A stretch of 64,000 nucleotides of DNA from positions 30,546,513 to 30,610,512 of the forward strand of contig CM043968.1 in NCBI GenBank assembly GCA_014529385.2. Reading direction: 5' to 3'. This document shows, one piece after another, positions 11,106-21,408 of this stretch. The translations under genes and the position numbers were made by a program. Source of the stretch: Adiantum capillus-veneris (Eukaryota; Streptophyta; Polypodiopsida; Polypodiales; Pteridaceae). The notes beneath the pieces are model-generated. The model ran no database searches, was not told the origin of the DNA, and saw nothing but the letters and a program-made list of their open reading frames with translations. Positions within the stretch are counted from its first letter, which is position 1; the number at the start of each line of letters is the position of its first letter.

Positions 11106-11902
11106 CTAATTAACGCCATAAAAACAATCCCAAGAGACCTCAAAAGATCATCAATATCTATTCCGATACAACATCCCTCTGTCTGCAAGCATATAAAAGA
11201 TATTAAGACCATGCACATTCACTAAAACCTGAAGTATATTAATGAAAGGCAGAACATACAACCAAAGCAGTTCCATTACGGAAAGAAATGCCAGTAAAGG
11301 CAAACGCACATTGCAAATACAATCAAGTAGCTCGATGTGCCGATGTGTAGAAAGTCCAAAGGCGGTAAAAGAAAGTGAGAATTATACAAAAGAGCAACAA
11401 TGTATGTGCAAAATAGCAAAACGTCCATTGAAATGATGAAACATTCACATGCAACAGAAGCAGATCACAAACAGATGCAGAATGGAAAAGTGACTTAAGT
11501 CTTGAGCATAGCTCATTTTCGCATTTGCACTTGTGAACGCACACAGTTGACGTGTAGATGGCAGTGCAAAATCAACAAACACAGGGTGCTGAAGACAGTG
11601 AAGGAAGTTGTGAAAACCTGGTAAAGATTGTTGAGAGAATAAAGGAGACAGAAGTCGCGGCAGCATTGTCTCTCATGGAAGATGTGAGCAGGGCGCTGGT
11701 GAGGTCCGGCCGCAGGTTGAGGTTGATGAAGTTGAGGCTGAGGCTGGACCGCAGGTGGAGATGGAGATGGAGATTGACGTTGAGGTGTATCTGATGGAGG
11801 AGGAGGTGGAGGTTGCAGAGCTGGTTGAGCCGCAGTGCGCCCTGCTGGAGGACTTGCCTTTCGTCGCCACGGCAAGGAGCAGCAGCCTGATGAGGTGGAC
11901 AT
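10388..11902 (-). CDS. Josephin-domain deubiquitinase (plant Josephin-like), two exons
   Basis: The gene reads complement(join(10388..10819, 11618..11902)), 238 residues. Exon 1 starts at ATG 11902, encodes about 70 residues rich in Pro, Gln and Ser, then HIFHERQCCRDFCLLYSLNNLYQ, the Josephin N-terminal motif with the catalytic Cys. The intron (10820-11617) has GT at 11617-11616 and AG at 10821-10820, is phase 0, and joins NNLYQ to SETFCHHELKNI exactly as the family expects. Exon 2 carries TGNYNANVLERAL and then RPHWAALKKINGAWINLDS, which supplies the catalytic His and the Asn/Asp. Josephin proteases cleave ubiquitin from substrates. The intron contains an (AG)n tract. Frame is open throughout and the triad is retained, so it is probably functional. 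It seems to be the only host-type gene here. Confidence 0.82.
11058..11102. repeat. (AG)n microsatellite within the Josephin intron
   Basis: Uninterrupted AG run of about 45 bp, inside the proposed intron. Confidence 0.95.
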
Positions 11903-12830
11903 TGTGTGCACGCGGGCGCAGCAGTTTGAATTCTGGGCATGAGAGAATTTTATGGGGGAACTAGGCTAATTCGGACATGTTCCGGGGACAAAATTGTGCA
12001 CCAGCGCCGAGCGGCACTAATTTGGAACGGCCGTCCAAAAGGGATTCACACATGGCCACATGCTGGCGCTCACGTGGCACCCTGCCCATCAAAGCATGAA
12101 GCTTGCATAAACCCCCGGGTGTCGGGCCACAATGGAATGCACCTCTTCAAAAAAGTAAATGCTCGAGGCTTCGAACTCATGCCAACGTAGCATGGAGCAC
12201 TAGGTGAAACAATGCAGCCCAATCAACTCTACTGCATTTCTAGTGTAGGAAATGAAATGTGTCCACTGTGTCTGTGAAGGGGGTAGCGTCCAAGCGCAGA
12301 TCATTGAACTTTGAAGGGCATCCATGGAGGACCCACCAATCGTTTGGGCGTTGGTTGTTTGTGAAGGCACCCTAAGGCTGCAGAGGCCTTCTTGACCCTC
12401 CAAAGCTGCAAAGGAAATCTTTTAAAAATTAAGGTAGCAAAAGAGACTGAAAGTGTAAAATTGGGCTTCAATGTTGGAAGGCCCAATTAAAAAAGAGTGT
12501 ACAGTAGAAGGTCTCTATGTTGTTACTTGTCTCCCAGAAAAAGTTACATTTTTGAAATGTTTGGGTTACGCAGGATGAATTCATAATTTTGTTTTGGGTG
12601 GTAGTGGATACTGGGCAATGAGCACTTGTGGTGCATTAGGCCTTTTGGGCTAATGTCGAATAAAACATAGATAAGGTTTAGACAGTAGTCAAAACCTGCA
12701 ACCTATGTATTTGTGTCAATGTATGATGTACAATGTCCAGGTTTTGTGTGATCTCCTGTTGCATGCCTCAATTCTCACAGCTTCACTATCAGTAGCTTGC
12801 AAGCCATCGTGTCCCTCATGACCCACCTTT
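11903..12830. other. Non-coding, upstream of the Josephin gene
   Basis: No convincing gene. On the - strand around 12165-12180 there is a B-box-like GAGTTCGAAGCCTC, but no matching A box at the right distance. Confidence 0.5.
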
Positions 12831-13388
12831 GCTGCAAGTCATGTATGCGTTGTCAAAAAGTGTGTGGTCTAGCTAGGAAGGTGTGAAACCTTTAGTTGTA
12901 AGAGTTCGTGATGAGAGTCACAAAAACTTTGTGAAAAAGTGTTTATGGAAGTCACTAGCCATGTTCCTAAAGATGGCTTACAGGCTAAGAACGTTCATGG
13001 CAAAAAATTCACAAACCCTCTTTTGCTGCAAGTAACGTATGCGTTGTCGAAAAGTGTGTGGTCTAGCTAGGAAGGTGTTAAACCTTTGGTTGGAAGAGTT
13101 CGTGATGAGAGTCACAAAAACTTTGTGAAAAAGTGCTTATGGAAGTCACTAGCCATGTTCCTAAAGATGGCTTAAAGGCTAAGAGCGTTCATGGCAAAAA
13201 AAGTCACAAACCCTCTTTTGCTGCAAGTCACGTATGCATTGTCAAAAAGTGTGTGGTCTAGCTAGGAAGGTGTGAAACCTTTGGTTGTAAGAGCTCGTGG
13301 ATGAGAGTCACAAAAACTTTGTGAAAAAGTGTTTATGGAAGTCAAGGCTAAGAGCGTTCGTGGTAGAAAAGTCACAAACCCTCTTTCT
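12831..13388. repeat. Tandem triplication, about 194 bp per unit
   Basis: Copies begin at 12831, 13025 and 13220 with GCTGCAAGT(C/A)A(T/C)GTATGC. The first two are nearly full length; the third has lost an internal block of about 25 bp containing TAGCCATGTTCC. No coding potential is seen in the unit. Confidence 0.9.
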
Positions 13389-13554
13389 TATTGTGCTTAA
13401 AATCTAGTTGTTTTTGTAAGTGAGTTCGTGATGAAAGGATCACTGATCACAACTAGTTTTACTTAAAAACAAAAATCAAAAACACTAAAGTTTCAACTAT
13501 GAAACCTCAACTCTCGTACAAGCACAAATCCCCCACAAATCCCATTCAAAACCC

Positions 13555-13850
13555 CCAATTACATAATCGTAACTTCAAATTGTTGAAAGGAAATCACGAG
13601 CTTGCACCTTCATGTCGACCATGTTTTTTATTTTGCAGAGATTTAAGAGATTTCATATTGAAGCCTCACCCCGAATTGCATAGTCATAACTTCCAACTAT
13701 TGAAAGGAAATCATGAGCTTGCACCTTCTTGTAGACCATTTTCTGATTTTGTAGAGATTTAAGAGCTTTCATATTGAATCCCACATACCATTTTGATGAA
13801 GAGATTTAAATGCTTTCATATTGAAGCCCACACACCATTTTGATGAAGGG
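13555..13850. repeat. Tandem duplication, about 117 bp x 2 plus a partial copy
   Basis: A unit starting AATT(A/G)CATA(A/G)TC recurs at about 13558 and 13675; a partial third copy (TTTCATATTGAAGCCCACACACC) follows at about 13800. Non-coding. Confidence 0.75.
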
Positions 13851-14479
13851 AAACCCTAATCCACTCACTCACAAGCTCGTATATAAGATGGCAGAGAGGC
13901 GAGACTGCACTACACGTTCATAGAACAACCATGAAATGGATTACACAAAAGGGGAAAATTGTAGGTTTTTCCGGTCGTAAGAGACAACTCTCTTTCTCTT
14001 CCCATGGCCAAAAGTAGTGGTGTATCAATTTTTAAGCCTGTTATCCATTTATAACCAAAACTAGGTCATTTTTAGATCATTTTTTATCCAAAAAAGATCA
14101 TTTTTTATGTGAAAAAATCCAAAACACAATCGAAATAATCCCTAAATTTGTGGGATCAATCACATAAGCATAAAAATCATAGATATACATTAGTTTTCAT
14201 TTACTTTCCATGCAATGCCTATATCAATCTTTGTAGGCAATATAAGTGTGCCACCATTGAAACGCTTGGAATATATACGTTATAAAACCAAATTAGGCAT
14301 GCTATCAAGTGGAAAAACATGCTATGGCACCACATCTAGAGCCACAAATCCCTAGATAGGTATGTACATGACAGTAATCACAGTAGTCGTTTCAGCATAT
14401 ATCACAATATGTGAATCATTTCTTTTATTCACATGTATCAAGAAGTATCAAAAGTGAGGTGATTTTTTTAATTTCGCAT

Positions 14480-15960
14480 TGTGCACATGCCACGACACGA
14501 CGTCCACCCCCTCTAAACCTGCACATCCTTTGATATGTGCCACAATAGTATTTGTTAAGCATCAAAAATCATGGTCAGACACCATGAGGTTTGACATGGT
14601 CAAACACCATATCTTCACTTTCATCCTCAGTTTGCATATAGTTGAATCATCCATCATCTTCACTTGGTTAGCCATAAAATGAATTAGCATCCCCTCTTCT
14701 TCTAAAAAATTTTGCAATGGGAATTTTCATTTTGTCCCATACAGTTCACACAAGGTGTAAGTTGCATTTCCATGCACATGCTTAATAACACAAGGACCAA
14801 ACCATCTCTTTGCAATCTTCCTTATTATAGAGTTTGGTTTTCAAGGCTAGTATCATACACCGTCACCCAATCACCTTCTTCAATAGATTTTTTTCTAAGC
14901 CTATGCTTCTTGTCAAATTTGTCTTTTGTTCTTCAACCTTGCATCCTTTAGTCAAGATTTTGCAACCTCAATGTCTTCAGGCCTTCTTTTGAATTATCGA
15001 ATGTGTAATGCAAGAAGGTCTTTTCTACTCATTCCATCTTTCCATGGCATCACATTCCATGCAAGAACTACATCTTCGATTGGAATCACATATTTTTTAC
15101 CATGCATCAATTCAATAGGCATCTGAGCCAGTGAGTGAACTATGTGTCATACGATTATCCCATTATACAAATGGTAGTATCCTTGGCTAGTCTCCAAGCT
15201 TACCTTCACAAGCCTTAGCCAAAGCTTTGATTATTGGAGGATGCCCTCTTTTACTCTTGCCATTGCCCTTTGGGTAACAAGCAAAAGTTAAGGTTAGTTT
15301 GATGCCCATCCTAGAGAAGAATTCCTTTGCTTCTTCAGCATCCAACTCTCCTAGTAGTTATTTATCCCACACATCCATAGAAACAGATCACATATTTAAG
15401 AAGGAATTACATACAGCTTTTATATTCTTTATCCTCAATGCACACCCTTCAACTATGATTAGACAAATCTTCTCTTGTTGTAAGCACCAAATACCTCATT
15501 TTCCAAAGCCCTAAAGGCATTGTGACCAAGTCCACAACCCGTTTGTAAAGTAGGGCCAATGGATAAGTAAGATTTAGTCCTTCACATTGTTGTACATTTG
15601 AATACATTTGGCATGTCACACAAGACTCCACAAACTCTACCACATCCTTATACATCCATTTCCACCGATGCCTTTCTTTTACTTTTCAAATGTTGCCCAT
15701 ACACCTCAGTGTCTTGTCCATGAAATTTTATGGAACTCCTTCATAATCTCTTGTTGAGTAGCCTCACAGCACACTACCCTCGTAAGGGTGTCCCATCTCT
15801 TTGTTTAGGATGCTTCCATAAGTAGCCACCCTTCAATAAGTATCCATGTTCTTTTCTTCTTATCCTCTTAAATTCTTGCACACTCCAATCATCTTGTTTC
15901 TCCAGGTACTTAAGTAGGAACCTATTAGAAGGCATTCATCCTCATATAGCTCCTCTAAAA
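14480..15960 (-). pseudogene. Decayed Ty3/gypsy integrase region
   Basis: Read on the - strand, 15655-15449 carries an integrase zinc-finger half (VESCVTCQMYSN) followed by TYPLALLYKRVVDLVTMPLG. Continuing to about 14900 in shifting frames comes an integrase core fragment with YPKGNGKSKRGHPPIIKALAKACEGK and a following THSSLTG, a run typical of gypsy integrases. Many stops and frame changes show it is dead. Neither protease, RT nor LTR was recognised next to it. Confidence 0.6.
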
Positions 15961-16451
15961 CGACTCAAGTGAAGATACCAAATATTCATAATTACTATTT
16001 GTATGAGCAATAGTGTAAAACTTTGTGCTTAAATATGGTATGCAAGAAGGCTCCAAAATACCCATGCCAATCTTCTGATTGAGTAGTTATATTAACTTTG
16101 GCAAATGTGCTTTTGGAAGTGGGATGTTTTTTATCTTTAAAAGCCTCAATCACTTCATATATTTCCATAGCATTACGAAAAAATTGGACCCCCTTGGGGC
16201 CATGTAAGGATTCCTAATTTTAAGGGATTAAAGCTAATTTTGTAGGGGATGGAGGGAACAAAGACAATAAATAGGGCTACTTTTGTAGCTCTCTCTCTAC
16301 TTCTCTCTAGATAGGAGAGGGGGGGAAAGTAGGGAATGAGGATGGTAAAGTAGGAGGAAGAGGGGGGATAAAGTAGGAGAGAGAGGGGGGATAAAGTAGG
16401 AGAGAGAGGAGTAAAAGTAGAGAGAAGAACCATTCTCTCTCTACCTATCAC

Positions 16452-16527
16452 CAAACAAAGAGAGTAAGTAGTTATGACAAAATCCACTTTTCAGTTCATG
16501 CATCAATTCATCCCACAAAAATGAATT

Positions 16528-16565
<38 letters not shown>

Positions 16566-16865
16566 GTATTTTTTTAGAAGAATCTAGCTTTTATAAGCTC
16601 CAAATCTAAAATTCCTTGGGTCCCTCTCTACATTAATTCCACAAAGAGAGTAAGTTGTTATGACATCTTCCACTTTTCACCTCGTGCATCAATTCACCCC
16701 AAAAAATGATTTTTTAATCAAATCTTCAAAATGGATCTTTTAAGCTTTAAAAAGGTCCCTATATATATATATATTTATATTTATATTTATATTTAAAAGA
16801 ATCTAGCTTTTATAAGCTCCAAATCTAAAATTCCTTGGGTCTCTCTCTCTACATTAATTCCAAGA
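16452..16865. repeat. Tandem duplication about 190-220 bp x 2 with (TA)n
   Basis: Two units share CAAAGAGAGTAAGT(A/T)GTTATGAC, TGCATCAATTCA and GAATCTAGCTTTTATAAGCTCC. Each contains a TA-rich tract, (TA)n at 16531-16562 in the first and a TATATTTATATTT mixture in the second. It lies just upstream of the 17-25 kb DNA element. Confidence 0.85.
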
Positions 16866-17074
16866 ATAAATAGATAATGCCACATCATCGAAACGTCCAT
16901 CTAATAAATCCTAAAAATTAAAATTTTTAAAATTTAAAAATTTTCCTCCTTTGAGCTCGAAAATTCAACCTATATATGAAAAAATATATTTTTAAGTCTT
17001 TTTATCCCAAAAATTGTCTGTTTATCCCAAAAAGTATATCTTATCAATTTTTTTTTCCATCATAACTTTTCACC

Positions 17075-19879
17075 ATGTCTCTTCGCGACATAACCAATGA
17101 ATCACCTACGCCGTCATCTACTAGGTCAACTAATGTCAGTCTGTGTCTACCGATCAAATTTGATCCCATTAAAAAAATGACGAGAAAGCATCTCAACCGG
17201 CATCCGTACGACGGTTTCGAGGAGAAACCAATGTTGACTTGTCGCTTGATGGAGGGTTGTATCCAAAAGATCCGCTCGTGGGCTGTCATCCGACATTCCG
17301 TACACTCCCAAGCTTAATCAAATATGTGGGAGAAGGAGAACGTGGTCTTCTTGGGTATAGACAATGTCAAGTGTTACACATTCATTCCACAAATCTCCAA
17401 CAACAACTACATTCCACAGAGAAACAACTCAAAGATCTTAAAGAGGAGATGAAAGCTACAGAAACACATGTAACTAAGCTACAAATTGCAATGATGCACC
17501 TAAAAGCCACTCCATTTGGCATGCGTGAGCGTAAGAGGGAGTTCTCTTCCATTGAAAACTTAGCCTCTAATGGAGGGGCACGTAAGAAGCGGATCACGGC
17601 AACCATGTATTTTTTTTAATTCACAGTGTTCATAACTCTCAAATAATTTCCATCAATTTGTAACTCGGTTCACCTTTTGAAATAGGACATATATACAAGA
17701 TGTGTGTGGAAGTTTTAGACGAGAGGACCGTTGCAATCTTCTCCTAGGATGCATCTCAAAGGAAGATATACTTTCAATCATAGGTTGTGAAAAGGCCAAA
17801 CACATGAAAGATTCCATCACAAAGGAGATCCTAAAAAATATCTCTAACCTTGTGTCTGAGGATGATGTCCAGAGAGCTTGTGATGAGGTTGGGATCAGCA
17901 CAAATGCATACCATGCACTTCACGGATTGATGAAAGATGCATTACGAGAGCAAGGCATCACCGAGAATTTATTTCCTATTCCACATAGGGTCTGACTTGC
18001 AAAAAAAGAAAACAATGATCTCGTTCGGGAATCCCTTGGCGAATACAAACACATTGAAGGATCCATGATGTACTCTTCCACAAGTGCCAAGTCACGTGGT
18101 AATATAAAGGGAGGCATACTATTCCTAATGGGGCAAAGTCTTTTAGTTATCATCAATTCAACAATATTTTGTTGACTTGAAACGACTACAACGAGCTATG
18201 GTTAAATTTTATGCTTTGTCTCCACAAGGTAATACAAATTGTAATGTCATTTTTTAATTGTATTGAATATCATTTAGTATAACAATTCAATTCCTGTGTT
18301 GTTTCAGTACTTGGAGAGAAGCTCATATTTATTCTTAAGCTAGATGAATGTCAAATTGTCAAAGGACGGACATTGGAACGTATGAGTGTGACACTCATGA
18401 ATGAGGCAATGTTTTTTGCAAAAGTCGATGCTATCGGTGATCATTCTCAGAAACCATCATTTAGTGTACAATCGGAAAAAGAAATATGGTGGTTAGGAGC
18501 TTTTGAAGTTCCGAAAGAGACTCATGAGGTGTTGGCATGGATCTTCTCTATGATCCCGTGGATCACAAAGGTTATTAAAGCACAACTAGAGGGAGAAAAG
18601 CTAGAAGTAGATGGAGTAGGTACATTTGATGTTGAGTGGCACTTAGGAGGTGATCTAAAAACAATCAAATGTATACTTGGGTGTAAACAAGGTGCTTCAT
18701 CACTTCTTCCTTGTCCATATTGTGTACGAGGATACAAGGAGAGTACTCGTGGCTCCACGTCTTCAAAGAAAAGTGTCATGGGAAGTCAGGCAATAGGGTC
18801 AATGGATGATGATGCAAGGGATTGGGTGTGCTCGGTGTTGAAGTGTCCTATCATGGAGGTCCCCAATCGGTCGACAAAAGATAAAACATGGCATCCCATT
18901 ATCAATAGTCCACTTACAAATGTACACTTTTGCATTGTGCATGCCTTTATGCGTATATTTGATCGCTTGTTAAAGCTTCACATAGAGTACGCTTTCACAA
19001 TGAAACCACTTTCCAGATCCGTGGAAACCATTGGAATAGTTGAAGCAATTCTAAATTTGATTGGATGTCATGGTGGCAATGTTTCTATCATCGCGGTGAG
19101 GTGGAAAATATGCATGAAGTGCCACAAAAGTATCTATGAATGGTGTGAAAGCACATAGGTTTTTCAAGAAACCAGAGATGTGAAAGGAGAGGGGTGAGGA
19201 GGATGCTCCATGGGAGCTATGAAAAGCGCTTTGCAAGTGTATGATCGATCAAGATTTAAATCCCGTGCTTGTAAATCTGCGTGGGCAAGTGTGGCACCAC
19301 TTGGAGTTAGTGCTTCAAATCACGTGGAAACCCCAAACCACGAGCGAGCAACAAAATTTGTTCAAAGATCACATTTCGAATTTCACTAAAGCATTTGTGC
19401 AAACGTGGGGAGAGAGCAATATCACACACTGCATGGTAAGTTACTTTGTTCAGTTCAAATTTTGATGTTATACATAAACATTTATTTGATTTAAGCATTT
19501 TTTCTTGATGCAGCATATTTTGTATGTGCATGGAGCATTCTTTATGTCAAAATATGGTTCATTAGACATGTGGAGCACTCAAGGAATGGAAAAATCAAAT
19601 TATCGAGCCAAAGATGTTTACTTAAAAAATACACGTCACGGTGGTGGAACTACGAGATCCAACTACATGAAGGAGATGTTTGATTGGTTCTTTCGTTGTT
19701 CTTTGGGGAGATGTCATGCCATAGAGCAAGCGCGAAAGTCAAGTCTTGCCAAGGAGGTTAGGAGACAATCTCGACTTACTGCTAAAGAGAAATGGAGAAA
19801 CTCCACCGGACCCCTTAATCATGCTAGGTGGCATGAAAATCGCCATACAGTGGGCAAACGTTGGTTACCCAACATGTAA
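17075..19879 (+). pseudogene. Transposase-like protein of unknown superfamily, copy 2, several lesions
   Basis: Pieces align in order with copy 1. 17075-17619: N-terminal region with GLYPKDP and GEGERGLLGY, with a frame change near 17239. 17702-18228: helical region. After an intron at 18229-18307: LIFILKLDECQIV, EIWWLGAFEV, WHLGGDLKTIKC, then CPYC, NVHFCIVHAFMRIFDRL and CHGGNV. After a second intron at 19436-19513: KYGSLDMWSTQGMEKSNYRAKDVYLKNTRHGGG, running to TAA at about 19879. Lesions include TGA at 17993-17995 where copy 1 has Trp, frame changes near 18125-18180 and 19100, and a stop near 19175. It is therefore a pseudogene, but both introns match copy 1 in type. The conserved WHLxGDLK, CxxC and HGG(N) blocks may be a DDE-type core; I cannot name the family. 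Confidence 0.6.
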
Positions 19880-20099
19880 AACAGATGATGCTATGCAATG
19901 TAATGTTTATGTTTGTAGATGTCTTTGTTGAGTTGCATATAATACTTCTCCATTTATCCATTTTTTGTTTTTTATATTTTGATGATATTAAGAGTTTTTT
20001 TAAGTGGCCTGGTCAAGTGTGAAGAGACCTATTTTTTTTTAAATAGAGGGCTTTTAAAGAAGAGGGAGTCTCATTTTCAATCTTGCCCCTTCTTACACA

Positions 20100-20822
20100 A
20101 TGGCCCGCACAAAGCAAACAACAAGAAAAGATCAACCTTTTTTTGCTCACCCTCACTCATCCGTCCAAGGTGCTCAAAAACCACCTTGGATACACGAACA
20201 AGAGCTCTTAGAAGAGATGGAGAGGGAATGGTCAGGTGAAGAGCAACAAGATGGACAACCTTCATGCAAGAAGAAACGGGTAGTGACATCAGACACAGAA
20301 AACGAGACGGACAATGAAGCACAAAGCCCACCATGGAGCTGATAGGAGATCCCAATCAATCATCGAGTCCCGACTGGGAAGACATTGCCACGTGGCTTCG
20401 GCGCTCTGCCGTCAGATCAGCCTAGAGGTGATCATGGGTTACTAAATGAAGAGGATTTTGAGGATGTAGAAGACGATCCAGTTGGAGCGCAGGGTGGAGT
20501 TGAAGAGCCAGTTGGAGCACATGGTGGCCTTGAAGATGCGCAAGCTCCTCCTCGCAAGCCCTCTCGAAGTCACTATCAAAAAACTTCAGACCTTCTCATC
20601 CGCAAGGCACCATTCGCACGTTTGGTGAAAGAGATCATGCAAAGTTATCGAATGGCGTTTCAAGTTCAAGGTATCGCCGTAGAAGCTTTGCAAGAAGCGG
20701 CAGAATATCATCTAATTTCTCTTTTTGAAGACACCAACTTGTGTGCTATTCATGCGAAACGGGTGACAATAATGCCCAAGGATTTAGCTCTTGCACGTCG
20801 AATCAGAGGAGAGAGAGATTGA
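20100..20822 (+). CDS. Histone H3-like protein carried by the DNA element
   Basis: Proposed structure join(20100..20235, 20416..20822), 180 residues. ATG 20100 has a strong context (A at -3, G at +4). After Met come ARTKQTTRK, identical to the first nine H3 residues except A7T. Then comes an acidic segment of roughly 85 residues with a repeated PVGA(Q/H)GG, and a complete H3 fold from YQK onward. I count about 57 of 82 identities to canonical H3, including [21 protein letters not shown] and LARRIRGER. Loop 1 has no extra residue, so it is not CENH3-like in that respect. The intron (CAG|GTGAAG ... GTCAG|AT, 180 bp) restores frame and removes the in-frame stops at 20340-20345. Histone-fold identity is near certain; the intron is inferred. 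Lies between the element's transposase and protein C genes. Confidence 0.88.
20236..20415 (+). other. Inferred intron in the histone H3-like gene
   Basis: Donor CAG|GTGAAG at 20236 and acceptor GCCGTCAG ending at 20415. The length (180) is a multiple of three and the flanking codon phases agree. It contains the TGA TAG pair at 20340-20345 that would otherwise stop translation. Confirmation needs transcript data. Confidence 0.6.
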
Positions 20823-20946
20823 ATTTGACTTTTATGCAATTTTGGCAATGTAAAGATATCTTTTTGAAATATAACGAGTCGTGGCTTTTTCAAATATAAC
20901 GAGTCATGTACATTTGTGTTTTAAGTGATATAAGTAGAACTAAGTA

Positions 20947-20969
20947 GAGAGAGAGAGAGAGAGAGAGAG
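20947..20969. repeat. (GA)n microsatellite, short
   Basis: Short run of GA repeats about 125 bp after the H3-like stop codon. Confidence 0.9.
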
Positions 20970-21008
20970 ATGTCGATAGAAGAGCTGTCACCAAGTGTGG
21001 TTGATTGA

Positions 21009-21191
21009 ATAACCAAAGCATAATATCATTGTATTCTTATAAACCCAGCCTAAAGAAGGTTTAAAAAAAATTTCTGGGGGCTTGCCACAGAGGCGCGCGA
21101 GAAGGCAGAAGTAAACACCAGACAGCTTTTTTAAACCTTCTTTAGGCTGGGTTTATAAGAATGAAATGATATTATGCTTTTTTGGTGTTAT
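21009..21191. repeat. Long inverted repeat (arms about 55-60 bp, loop about 57 bp)
   Basis: The left arm (21015-21068, starting AAAGCATAATATCATT) is the reverse complement of the right arm (21127-21180, ending ATGATATTATGCTTT), with two mismatches in the core. The arms extend a few more bases (ATAACC) across a small gap. The loop is GC-rich (GAGGCGCGCGAG). It sits exactly between the 3' ends of the convergent H3-like and protein C genes, so it could be a foldback/MITE insertion, a bidirectional 3' end signal, or fused ends of two elements. Confidence 0.9.
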
Positions 21192-21408
21192 TTATATGAA
21201 AAAAACTCTTTATTTTGGTTCAGAGAATTGCACAATCATATCACAAGAGAGAACCAATCACCTATTGTCTATCGTACCATAAACTCAATACAGAAGATGT
21301 AAAGTACCAGTTAAAATCAAGTCCCATTCGAAATTTGAAATAGCAAAGTACAAAGATGTGATATATCTCATTACAAATTTGAAAGAGTTATTTACAAGAT
21401 TTATGCAG

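Noticed and set aside
11572-11940. Alternative - strand frame over the Josephin first exon
   Set aside because: It is a shadow frame of the Pro-rich exon; only the frame containing HIFHERQ...CLLYSLNNL matches a family and splices in phase.
12120-12200. tRNA gene on the - strand
   Set aside because: A B-box-like sequence is present but no A box at the right distance and no cloverleaf by eye.
15299-15514. Host gene on + strand
   Set aside because: The - strand over the same bases reads as integrase relic; the + frame is a shadow.
20100-20822. Centromeric H3 (CENH3)
   Set aside because: Loop 1 has the same length as canonical H3 and the segment from [14 protein letters not shown] onward follows canonical H3. 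CENH3 usually has a longer loop 1 and a divergent C terminus. The long atypical tail alone is not enough.
21009-21191. Metazoan-type histone mRNA 3' stem-loop
   Set aside because: The arms are about 55 bp, not the short 6-bp stem, and plants do not use that signal.
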